Positions 6,555 to 14,070 of a stretch of 35,551 bases of DNA are shown here, one piece after another. Made by a program: the position numbers and the translations under genes. This DNA is from a virus, in IMG/VR virus record IMGVR_UViG_3300013286_000031, positions 1 to 35,551 of that record. One strand, written 5' to 3'. Position 1 is the first letter of the stretch. Every line of letters starts with the position of its first letter. The notes beneath the pieces were generated by a model, which saw only the letters and a list, made by a program, of their open reading frames with translations, did no database searches and was not told where the DNA came from.

Positions 6555-8791
6555 TGTCAGTACCTTATACTTTTGCAACGGCTACTACAGCCCTGCCTTT
6601 ATCCCAGCTAGACACCAACTTTGCTACGCCTATTACCTTAGGCAATACTGCTGTTTATTTAGGAAATACCACCACTACTATCGGCAATTTAACCCTCGCA
6701 AACGCCACAATTACAAGCGGATCGGTTACTTTAGCTAACGTAACTACTACAAACGCTACTGTAACTAACTTTACAAGTTCAAATGTAGCTATAAGTGGCG
6801 GTACTATTAGTAACGTAGCGTTAACTTTAGATGCTATTAACGGAACTCCAATCGGTAACGTAACGCCAAGCACAGGCGTATTTACTAGCGTTACAGACTC
6901 TGGACTTACTACAGGTCGTGTCACCTATGCAACTACTGGCGGTCTATTAACAGACTCTGCCAACCTAACATTTAACGGCACAACACTTACTACAGCTAAT
7001 GATGCGTATATATCAGGTCTTACTGTTGGTAAGGGTGGTGGTTCTAGTGCATTTAATACGGTTGTTGGTAACGGTGCTTTAATTACAAATAGCACAGGTG
7101 TTTATGTTTCTGCTTTTGGTGTTAGTTCTTTAAACAAAAGCACAGCAAATGGAAATTCTGCGTTTGGCGCTTATGCAGCCCAAAATACAAGTTCTGGAGC
7201 AGATAATTCCATTTTTGGTGCTGAAGCATTATCAGCAAATACAACAGGTTCAAGCAATACAGCCATTGGCAGACAAACACTTTACTCAAACACCACCGCA
7301 TCTAACAACACAGCAGTAGGTTTTCAAGCTGGGTATAGTAATACAACTGGTGCACAAGTTACAGCTATTGGTTATGGTGCTTTATACACAAACAATGCTT
7401 CATATAGCACAGCCGTAGGTTATAACTCTGCTAGGTCAAATACAACTGGAGTAGGTCTTACTGCTTTAGGTAGCCAAACTCTATATAGCAATACTACTGG
7501 AACATCAAATGTGGCTATTGGAACTTACGATGGCACTACATTACCTGCTTTATATAGCAACACTACTGGCTCTAGTAATATTGCCGTAGGTACTGGTGCA
7601 CTTCAATCAAACACCACCGCATCTAACAACACAGCAGTAGGCTATCAAGCTGCTTACTTCACTACAACAGGAAATCAATTAGTAGCTATTGGAGGTAACG
7701 CTCTTTTAAGTAATACTACTGGTGTAAACAATATTGGTATTGGTTATAACGCTAATGGCGCAAGCACAACAGCAAATTCAAATATTGGCATTGGCACAAA
7801 CACTTTAGGAGCATTAAATAGTGGTTCAAATATTGGTATTGGTGTGGGTGCTTTGCAATCAACTACAGGCTCTGCAAATACCGCTATAGGCACAAATGCT
7901 TTAATTTATAACACCGCATCTAACAACACAGCAGTAGGTTTTCAAGCTGGGTATAGTAATACTTCTGGTGTACAAAATGTATATTTAGGTCGTTGGTCTG
8001 GATACAATGCAACTAATGCATACAATTGTTTTGTTGGTGATTATTCTGGTTATTCCGTAACATCTGGATCAGTAAATACATTTATTGGTTCAGGTGCTGG
8101 TAATGCAGTAACAACAGGCAATAACAATACTATTCTTGGTGGCTATTCAGGCAATCAAGGCAGTCTAGACATCCGTACAGCAAGTAACTACATTGTATTA
8201 TCTGATGGTGATGGTAATCCACGGCAGGTTATTGACTCTAGTGGTAATTTGTTGGTTGGTACTACAAGTCAAATTGGGCTTGTAACGGCAAGAACAGTTA
8301 TTTCTTCATCTAGTAATTTGCTTGCTTTACAAGCTGGAAACGGCAATGTTGGCGCATATATGACCAATAACAGTGGCACAGCAAACTGGCAACCATTTTC
8401 ATTTTGTAACAACGGCTCAAGCTGGTCACAGATTGGCTCTATTACTTGTACAGCTTCTGCAACCTCCTACAACACCTCATCTGATTACCGCCTAAAAGAA
8501 AACATTGCTCCAATGCAAAACGCATTGAATGCAGTGCAACAACTTAAACCAGTTACTTATAAATGGAAATCTGACGGCTCTAGCGGTCAAGGTTTTATTG
8601 CCCATGAACTTCAAGAAGTAGTACCTGACTGCGTAACTGGCGAAAAAGATGCTGTAGATGCTGAAGGCAAACCAGTTTATCAAGGTATTGACACTTCATT
8701 CTTAGTAGCTACATTAACAGCTGCCATCCAAGAACAACAAGCCCTCATCACCCAACTGCAAGCCGATGTGGCTGCACTTAAAGGAAAATAA
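6554..8791 (+). CDS. Tail fibre with C-terminal S74 intramolecular chaperone
   Basis: A 745-aa trimeric-fibre-type protein. The N-terminal part is Thr/Asn-rich and may attach to the virion. From about residue 150 to 540 there are many degenerate repeats of the form NTAxGxxAxxSNTTG, like the heads of trimeric adhesins. The last 103 or so residues form a peptidase S74 domain: Ser643-Asp644-Tyr-Arg-Leu-Lys648-Glu-Asn is the hallmark self-cleavage site and Ser/Lys dyad, followed by GFIAHELQEVVPD and a C-terminal coiled coil. Established S74 domains fold the trimer and then cut themselves off before the Ser. The gene is thus the likely receptor-binding fibre. Confidence 0.87.
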   Translation: MSVPYTFATATTALPLSQLDTNFATPITLGNTAVYLGNTTTTIGNLTLANATITSGSVTLANVTTTNATVTNFTSSNVAISGGTISNVALTLDAINGTPIGNVTPSTGVFTSVTDSGLTTGRVTYATTGGLLTDSANLTFNGTTLTTANDAYISGLTVGKGGGSSAFNTVVGNGALITNSTGVYVSAFGVSSLNKSTANGNSAFGAYAAQNTSSGADNSIFGAEALSANTTGSSNTAIGRQTLYSNTTASNNTAVGFQAGYSNTTGAQVTAIGYGALYTNNASYSTAVGYNSARSNTTGVGLTALGSQTLYSNTTGTSNVAIGTYDGTTLPALYSNTTGSSNIAVGTGALQSNTTASNNTAVGYQAAYFTTTGNQLVAIGGNALLSNTTGVNNIGIGYNANGASTTANSNIGIGTNTLGALNSGSNIGIGVGALQSTTGSANTAIGTNALIYNTASNNTAVGFQAGYSNTSGVQNVYLGRWSGYNATNAYNCFVGDYSGYSVTSGSVNTFIGSGAGNAVTTGNNNTILGGYSGNQGSLDIRTASNYIVLSDGDGNPRQVIDSSGNLLVGTTSQIGLVTARTVISSSSNLLALQAGNGNVGAYMTNNSGTANWQPFSFCNNGSSWSQIGSITCTASATSYNTSSDYRLKENIAPMQNALNAVQQLKPVTYKWKSDGSSGQGFIAHELQEVVPDCVTGEKDAVDAEGKPVYQGIDTSFLVATLTAAIQEQQALITQLQADVAALKGK
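7294..7344 (+). repeat. 51-bp exact direct repeat in the fibre gene, copy 1
   Basis: The 51 bases are identical to 7912-7962 and encode the adhesin-like unit with SNNTAVGFQAGYSNT. A shorter, partly matching copy starts at about 7612 and keeps roughly the first 30 bases. Exact DNA identity, unlike the degenerate protein repeats around it, points to recent duplication or gene conversion. Confidence 0.9.
7912..7962 (+). repeat. 51-bp exact direct repeat in the fibre gene, copy 2
   Basis: Second identical copy of 7294-7344, in the same reading frame 618 bases away. Recombination between the copies would delete exactly 206 codons and keep the frame, giving a shorter fibre that retains the S74 domain. 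Confidence 0.9.
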
Positions 8792-9111
8792 TGAACACTT
8801 ACACAACTATCATCAACTCGATGTACACAATCCCTAATCCTACGGGATATGTTGTCAATGTACTATTTACCGTATCAGGTACAGACGGCACTTACACAGC
8901 TCATATTGATGGAAACTGTCAATTTAGTCCATCCGAGGGTGGCAACATTACTCCATACGACCAACTTACAGAAGCTGAGGTATTAGGCTGGATTAACGCT
9001 TCTACCGACAATCAAGCTAATTATTATGCCAACATTGATGGTCAAATTTCTTCAATGGTGACCCCGCCCGTGTCACCTTCTAACACACCGCTGCCTTGGG
9101 CAACAGCATAA
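8791..9111 (+). CDS. Small fibre-associated protein (DUF7936-like)
   Basis: A 106-aa protein starting MNTYTTIINSMYTIPNP, with GTDGTYTAHIDGNCQF and a C-terminal PPVSPSNTPLPW motif. This pattern matches my memory of a small phage family found just after tail fibres (DUF7936-like); that family name was not checked. It overlaps the fibre stop by one base and is probably a fibre accessory or chaperone, by position. Confidence 0.65.
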   Translation: MNTYTTIINSMYTIPNPTGYVVNVLFTVSGTDGTYTAHIDGNCQFSPSEGGNITPYDQLTEAEVLGWINASTDNQANYYANIDGQISSMVTPPVSPSNTPLPWATA

Positions 9112-9121
9112 GGGGATTTAC

Positions 9122-9286
9122 ATGGCAATTGCATTAGACCTAGAAGTAAACGAAGTTAACTTTTTGTTACAAACTTTAGGTGAACTTCCTACTAAGACTG
9201 GCGCTTGGACTGTATTGGCTAAGATTAAAACTCAAGCCGATCCACAAGTACCAGCTGAACCACAACCAGAACAACCGCAAGACTAA
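9122..9286 (+). CDS. Small hypothetical protein (54 aa)
   Basis: Encodes MAIALDLEVNEVNFLLQTLG followed by a short helical part and a Pro/Gln/Glu-rich tail. The leader AAGGGGATTTAC gives a good ribosome site. The first 20 residues resemble small phage proteins that recur after fibre genes. Function unknown. Confidence 0.65.
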   Translation: MAIALDLEVNEVNFLLQTLGELPTKTGAWTVLAKIKTQADPQVPAEPQPEQPQD

Positions 9287-9288
9287 TA

Positions 9289-9510
9289 ATGGATTTTCAA
9301 TTACTCTTTAATATCGCTTCAGCAATCATTGGAACAATTTCTGGATGGCTATTTAAAGTCATTTGGGATGCTATTTCTGATCTGAAAGAAGATATTAAAG
9401 AGATTGAACGTGGTTATGTCATGAAAGACGATTACCGAATTGATATTGCAGAGATCAAAGGTATGTTAGCTCGTATCTTTGATCGTCTAGACACAAAAGC
9501 TGACAAATAA
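9289..9510 (+). CDS. Single-span membrane protein with coiled coil
   Basis: A 73-aa protein with a hydrophobic N-terminal segment (residues 3-27, including NIASAIIGTISGWLFKVIW) followed by a charged amphipathic helix (SDLKEDIKEIERG and later AEIKGMLARIFDRLD). Small proteins of this build occur in many phages and are sometimes called holin-like or superinfection-related. The sequence supports only a membrane-anchored helical protein. The stop overlaps the next start. Confidence 0.62.
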   Translation: MDFQLLFNIASAIIGTISGWLFKVIWDAISDLKEDIKEIERGYVMKDDYRIDIAEIKGMLARIFDRLDTKADK

Positions 9511-9851
9511 TGAACATGGAAACTCTCTCTATTGTGAAGTTTGGTGACAAAGAGTCACTGGGAGAGTTTTTGTTTGAAAATGGCACTCAACACCTATTAT
9601 TTTGGGAAACATTGACTGATGCTGGTCAAACTTACTCAAAATTCCCTATTACAGATGCCAATATTGACAACCTAGATGACTGGTTATTGGCTCATCAAGT
9701 AGAGCATCAAGCCATTGCAAGTATCTTAGGATTAAGTAATCCATTCAATATGCTTGATGTAGATTTTAATAAAGAGAATGATTTTTACGATTGGTTAGGT
9801 ACTCATTTCACTATCCATGAGCAAATTGCTTCAACTTTGGGATTAGTATAA
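9510..9851 (+). CDS. Hypothetical acidic protein (113 aa)
   Basis: An acidic 113-aa protein of unrecognised family. Two similar helical segments occur: DDWLLAHQVEHQAIASILGL at about residues 56-75 and YDWLGTHFTIHEQIASTLGL near the C-terminus, suggesting an internal duplication. It overlaps both neighbours by one base (TAATG), so it is part of a coupled set with the membrane protein and the cupin. No function assigned. Confidence 0.62.
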   Translation: MNMETLSIVKFGDKESLGEFLFENGTQHLLFWETLTDAGQTYSKFPITDANIDNLDDWLLAHQVEHQAIASILGLSNPFNMLDVDFNKENDFYDWLGTHFTIHEQIASTLGLV

Positions 9852-10210
9852 TGTTCCCCACCGCCAAAAAAAATCGTGTTTTTGAAGAATCCGAAGAACT
9901 GCAAATTGAACACCATTTTATTGGTGGTGTGTACGCCAAGCGTATGATTTTAAAAGCTGGATCAAGTATTAACAGTCACAAACATAACTTTGACCACATG
10001 AGCATTTTAGCCAGTGGAGTTGTTATGGTAACCGTAGATAAACAAATAAAATCGTATGCTGCACCTGCTCTTATTCAAATAAAAGCAGAAAAAGCACATA
10101 AAATTGCAGCAATTACTGAATGTCATTGGTACTGTATTCATGCTACGGATATTGTTGACCCTGAGTTGATTGATGAATCATTAGTAGTGGAGGAAGAAAA
10201 TGCCATTTGA
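9851..10210 (+). CDS. Single-domain cupin protein
   Basis: A 119-aa protein with a recognisable cupin core: GSSINSHKHNFDHMSILASG at residues 38-56 follows the first cupin motif, with His43, His45 and Asp48 or His49 as likely metal ligands, and AHKIAA with His83 resembles the second motif. Cupins bind metals and cover many reactions as well as pure binding roles. Here it sits between tail and injection genes, so it could be a virion component or a sugar-binding or sugar-modifying accessory. The Glu usual in motif 1 is not in place, so catalysis is uncertain. Confidence 0.68.
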   Translation: MFPTAKKNRVFEESEELQIEHHFIGGVYAKRMILKAGSSINSHKHNFDHMSILASGVVMVTVDKQIKSYAAPALIQIKAEKAHKIAAITECHWYCIHATDIVDPELIDESLVVEEENAI

Positions 10211-11786
10211 TTTTAGTTCCTATAATCCTGGTGGTGGCTCAGTTTCAGTTTCTTTTGATCCTGGACAATTAACTATTGATCCTACATACGGTCCTAGTGG
10301 TGGCATTACGCCTGAGCAGTTTCAAGCGCAAGAAGCTGCTTTAGAGCAAACTTTTTCAACTAGCGTTCCTGAAATTCAAGCAGTTCAAGCGCAACTTCCT
10401 AATTTTCAAGACATACTTCCGCAGGATTTAAGCGCTCAAATCCAAACAATGTCTAATGCGTTGTTAACCCAACAATCTAAGATTCAAGCGCAAGTTCAAT
10501 CGGTAATAACAGATCAAAAAAAAGTTAATGATGCTTATTCATCTTATAAAAATTCTGTAAACGCTTATAACGGTGCTGTAAATGCTTATAATTCTCAATA
10601 CAGGAATTTGATGAACGATGCAGCAGTCATTTTAAGAAGTGGTTTTGGTGATGCAGCAGCAAAAATAAGGGCGCAAGCAGCTCAATTGGCAACCAATGTA
10701 ACAAATACTAAAAATGCGGTCAATAGCACACAAAGCACTTACAATGCTGCTGTAACTGTTTATAAATCAGAAACCGCCAATTTACAATCTTCTATTAGTG
10801 CTTATAACTCTACTTATGCCAATTACACAGGTGCAGTAGCTACAGCTCAAGGTGATGTTAAAGCTGCACAAGATGCAGCAGCAGCAAAACTTAAGGCTGA
10901 CCAACAAGCAGCAGCAGACAAGGCAGCAGCAGATAAGGCAGCAGCGGATGCAGCAGCAGCAGCTCAAGCCAAAGCTCAAGCTGATGCTCAAGCAGCAGCA
11001 GAAGCAAAAGCACAGGCAGATGCCCAAGCAGCAGCAGCAGCTAAGGCAGCAGCGGAAGCACAAGCGACAGCAGATGCTAAAGCTAAAGCCGATGCCGATG
11101 CAGCAGCTAAAGCAGCAGCGGATGCTCAGGCTAAAGCACAAGCAGATGCTCAGGCAGCCGAACAAGCCAAGGCACAAGCCGATGCCCAAGCAAAAGCACA
11201 AGCCGATGCCCAAGCAGCAACTGATGCCCAATCCAAGGCACAAGCGGATGCAGAGGCAGCAGCAAAAGCACAAGCTGATGCTCAAGCAGCGAATGATGCT
11301 AAAGCAAAAAAAGTGGCTGATGAAGCAGCAGCTAAAGCTGCTCAAGATAAAGCGGTAGCGGATCAATTGGCAAAAGAAGCTGCTGATAAGGCTGCTCAGA
11401 CTAAAACCGATGCTACTGGTACTGGCGCAACTGATACAACCACAGTTAATCCACCTACACCTACTCCTGAGCCAACACCGACACCTACTCCTGAGCCAAC
11501 ACCGACACCAACTCCTGAGCCAACACCGACACCAACTCCTGACCAAACACAAACAGGCGCAACTACTTTGCCTGATTTGTTAGTGCCTTATGGACAAAAA
11601 ACAAAAGCATCTCCTTTAACTAGCACTTTTGCTTCTTCAGATGCTTTATCTAGCGCTTTATTGGGAAGTGGTTTAAGCTCAAGACCTGACGTTTCAACCA
11701 CGTCAGAACCGTATTTACTGGGTACAGACGAAGCTAAAAAGAATGTTTGGAATACTGAATCACTTAAAAATGCGTTAGGACTATAA
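10200..11786 (+). CDS. Ala-rich TolA-like helical protein, injection or internal virion candidate
   Basis: A 528-aa protein in three parts. Residues 1-220 are helical with repeated S-x-NAYN-type segments. Residues 220-405 are extreme low complexity (Ala, Lys, Gln, Asp; units such as KAQADAQAAAEAK), predicted to form one very long helix like TolA domain II. Residues 416-450 are a Pro-Thr-Pro-Glu tandem repeat, followed by a Ser/Leu-rich tail. The start ATG overlaps the cupin gene by 11 bases with a strong GGAGGAAG site. It is first of three large genes placed where podoviruses encode ejection proteins. Confidence 0.62.
   Translation: MPFDFSSYNPGGGSVSVSFDPGQLTIDPTYGPSGGITPEQFQAQEAALEQTFSTSVPEIQAVQAQLPNFQDILPQDLSAQIQTMSNALLTQQSKIQAQVQSVITDQKKVNDAYSSYKNSVNAYNGAVNAYNSQYRNLMNDAAVILRSGFGDAAAKIRAQAAQLATNVTNTKNAVNSTQSTYNAAVTVYKSETANLQSSISAYNSTYANYTGAVATAQGDVKAAQDAAAAKLKADQQAAADKAAADKAAADAAAAAQAKAQADAQAAAEAKAQADAQAAAAAKAAAEAQATADAKAKADADAAAKAAADAQAKAQADAQAAEQAKAQADAQAKAQADAQAATDAQSKAQADAEAAAKAQADAQAANDAKAKKVADEAAAKAAQDKAVADQLAKEAADKAAQTKTDATGTGATDTTTVNPPTPTPEPTPTPTPEPTPTPTPEPTPTPTPDQTQTGATTLPDLLVPYGQKTKASPLTSTFASSDALSSALLGSGLSSRPDVSTTSEPYLLGTDEAKKNVWNTESLKNALGL
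11460..11531 (+). repeat. Three tandem 24-bp units encoding Pro-Thr-Pro repeats
   Basis: Three near-identical 24-base units (11460-11483, 11484-11507, 11508-11531) plus a partial fourth, each coding for eight residues of Pro, Thr and Glu. Copy number should be prone to slippage. They join the long helix to the C-terminal tail of the 10200-11786 protein. Confidence 0.85.
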
Positions 11787-12740
11787 ATGGCAAAACTTGA
11801 ACAAACACTAGGCACAGATTTAGCTTCAATTGCTAAATTATTGCGCTCAAAAGGGCGTGGTAAAGATACTGTTCTTGCCCACATTAACCCTAGAGAAGCT
11901 GCCCTTTTAAAACGTCATGGCGGTAGTGGTGACATTAACCCAGATACGGGTTTACCCCAATTTGATGATGGAGAGGATGCTCCAGCTCCAGTAACGGATT
12001 ACAGTGAACCTATGCCTGTTGAGCAAGCACCCGTTGCACAAGTTCCTGTTGAGCAAGCTTCAACTTATGCTTTTAGCCCAGCGGAAACGCAAGCTGGAAG
12101 TCAACGTGATATGTCAACGCCATTTCAAAATGTTAGTCCAGCAGATACATTAGCAGCTAGAAATGCTTTAGGAATGACAAGCGTAGAGCCAGGTCCAGCA
12201 CCTACAGTAGATACTGGTGACAAAACACCTACAAAACCTGGCGGTGGCAAAGATCCGTTTGCAATGCCTAGCCTTGGACAACTTGGCACATTAGGTCTTG
12301 CTGGCGCTTTAGGTGCTTATGGCGCATCACAAGCTCGTAGAGGCGCTGCTCAAACTCAAGCTGCTACTGCACAACAACAACAAATTGCTGCACCTTACCA
12401 ACAACAAGGTCAACAATTGGTTGCTCAAGCTCAAGCAGGACAATTGACCCCTACAAGCCAACAAGCCTTGGAAGCTGCAAAAGCTCAATTGGCTCAATCT
12501 CAATCTAATAGAGGTGGAGTTGGAGCGCAACAATCAGCCAATCAAATAGCCAATATTTATCAAACTTTGTTGGATAATCAATATAAATATGGTTTGCAAG
12601 TCATGCAAATTGGTGACAATATTAGTATTGGTGCTATTAAATCAGGCTTGCAACTAGATCAACAGTTACAAGCATCTACCAATAACTTCTACAGTCAATT
12701 GGCAAGCATTGTTGGTGGTCAACCTATAAGGGTCGCATAA
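11787..12740 (+). CDS. Injection (ejection) protein candidate with hydrophobic segment
   Basis: A 317-aa protein. The N-terminus carries AHINPREAALLKRHGGSGDI (about residues 31-50), a motif I associate with phage internal proteins. Residues about 163-184 are a Gly/Ala/Leu-rich hydrophobic stretch. The C-terminal third is Gln/Ala-rich helix (QQQIAAPYQQQGQQLVAQAQ). A short membrane-active segment plus a long helix fits the gp14-like class of ejection proteins that leave the capsid before DNA. The next gene overlaps by one base. Confidence 0.6.
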   Translation: MAKLEQTLGTDLASIAKLLRSKGRGKDTVLAHINPREAALLKRHGGSGDINPDTGLPQFDDGEDAPAPVTDYSEPMPVEQAPVAQVPVEQASTYAFSPAETQAGSQRDMSTPFQNVSPADTLAARNALGMTSVEPGPAPTVDTGDKTPTKPGGGKDPFAMPSLGQLGTLGLAGALGAYGASQARRGAAQTQAATAQQQQIAAPYQQQGQQLVAQAQAGQLTPTSQQALEAAKAQLAQSQSNRGGVGAQQSANQIANIYQTLLDNQYKYGLQVMQIGDNISIGAIKSGLQLDQQLQASTNNFYSQLASIVGGQPIRVA

Positions 12741-14068
12741 TGGCTGAAACAAATAATGAAAATTTAGCCGAAGCCGTTGGTACGGATTTAAAACAATTTC
12801 CTTTTTTAAAAGAGGAAAAAGCAGCTAAAGAAAAGGCTGTGGAATCTAAGATCAAGGCTGAATCTGCTAAAGAAGGCGAAGTTCTTAAACAAAAAGGACA
12901 AGCGCTAGAAAAAATTGGTGCTGAAGATAAGGCTAAATACGATGAAACCATGAGCTTGATGCAACCTGCTCCTGAGTTTAAGCCTACACAAGACAATATG
13001 ATGGACATTGGAGGCTTGTTTAGCCTAGTAGCTACTATGGGAATTGCTTTAGGTGGCAGTGGAAAGCTCTCATCTTTAAATGCTTTAAACGCTATGGGCG
13101 GTATGCTAAAAGGTTATCAAGCAGGTCGTAAAGACTTGTTTACTAAAGAACAAGCCATTTTTGACAAAGAAACAGCTCGTATTAAAGAAGTAAACGACCG
13201 TTTAATTAAGAATTTAGATCAATATCAAAAGTTAAGAGTCACTGACAAAGAAGCTGCTTTAGTAAAAGCGCAAGAAATTGCATCTACAAATCCTGGTGTT
13301 ATTGCTCAATTAGTGCAATCAGGTCGTGATGACGTAGCTGCTGAAATTGCCAAGCGTAATAGCGATATGCTAATAAAAATGAAAGAATTGGCTACTAAAA
13401 ATGCTATGAGTGGAAAAGGTGGAGGTTCTAAGTCTGCTATTAACGAAAGATTCCAAAATACCGTCATTCGATCTACAAATGAAACATTGCGTTCTCTTGA
13501 ATTGATGGAAAACATTGGTATTGATATTGGAAAAGGTGGTTTAGGTGGCGTAGTTGGCAAGGGAACTTTAACATCTGAAGCCATAGCAAACATTACAAGA
13601 TACATGACTTCTCAAGATCAACTTCGTTATAACGCTGCTGCTGGCGGTATGGCGCTTGAGTTGTCTTATGTAATGAACGGTGGTTATAAGCCAAGCGAAG
13701 GTCAAATCAATGAATTGAAAAACTTGTATTTGGCTACCCCTCAAGATACTTATGAGACTGCTGCGTTTAAGTTTGCCGATGTGGTTGCAAAACTCAAAGC
13801 TGCTATAGAGGTTGCTCCAGCCTATACAGAAGATCAAAAAAGAAGCAATATAATGCTTTTGGAAAAAATTAACAGGTACGCTACTCCTGAAGAAATCCTA
13901 GCTAAGATTAGTGGTGAACAACCCAAACCTGATCCTTATGTGCGTTCAGGGGGAGAAAAACCAAAACCTGCTCAATCTGACATTGACTATTACAAACAAA
14001 ATAAAACACCAGAAACAAAACAAAAATTTATGAATCGTTTTGGTATAGACCCTGACACATTAGGATAA
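12740..14068 (+). CDS. Injection (ejection) protein candidate
   Basis: A 442-aa protein. Residues 20-75 are Lys/Glu/Ala-rich helix, residues 88-108 (GGLFSLVATMGIALGG) are hydrophobic, and residues 120-240 are long amphipathic helix. A more globular C-terminal half follows with a Lys/Pro-rich tail. The order helix, hydrophobic stretch, helix and its position after the preceding candidate suggest a second protein of the DNA-injection complex. No catalytic motif is seen. Confidence 0.6.
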   Translation: MAETNNENLAEAVGTDLKQFPFLKEEKAAKEKAVESKIKAESAKEGEVLKQKGQALEKIGAEDKAKYDETMSLMQPAPEFKPTQDNMMDIGGLFSLVATMGIALGGSGKLSSLNALNAMGGMLKGYQAGRKDLFTKEQAIFDKETARIKEVNDRLIKNLDQYQKLRVTDKEAALVKAQEIASTNPGVIAQLVQSGRDDVAAEIAKRNSDMLIKMKELATKNAMSGKGGGSKSAINERFQNTVIRSTNETLRSLELMENIGIDIGKGGLGGVVGKGTLTSEAIANITRYMTSQDQLRYNAAAGGMALELSYVMNGGYKPSEGQINELKNLYLATPQDTYETAAFKFADVVAKLKAAIEVAPAYTEDQKRSNIMLLEKINRYATPEEILAKISGEQPKPDPYVRSGGEKPKPAQSDIDYYKQNKTPETKQKFMNRFGIDPDTLG

Positions 14069-14070
14069 AA

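Noticed and set aside
10852-11358. A 168-codon + strand frame of Lys/Gln/Met repeats
   Set aside because: Frame-shifted shadow of the same repeat region; the larger frame has a strong ribosome site and extends well beyond the repeats.
10782-11552. A 256-codon - strand open frame, very rich in Cys, Ser and Leu
   Set aside because: It is the antisense of the Ala/Lys/Gln repeat region; the composition is a mirror of that low-complexity sequence, with no ribosome site or neighbours on that strand.
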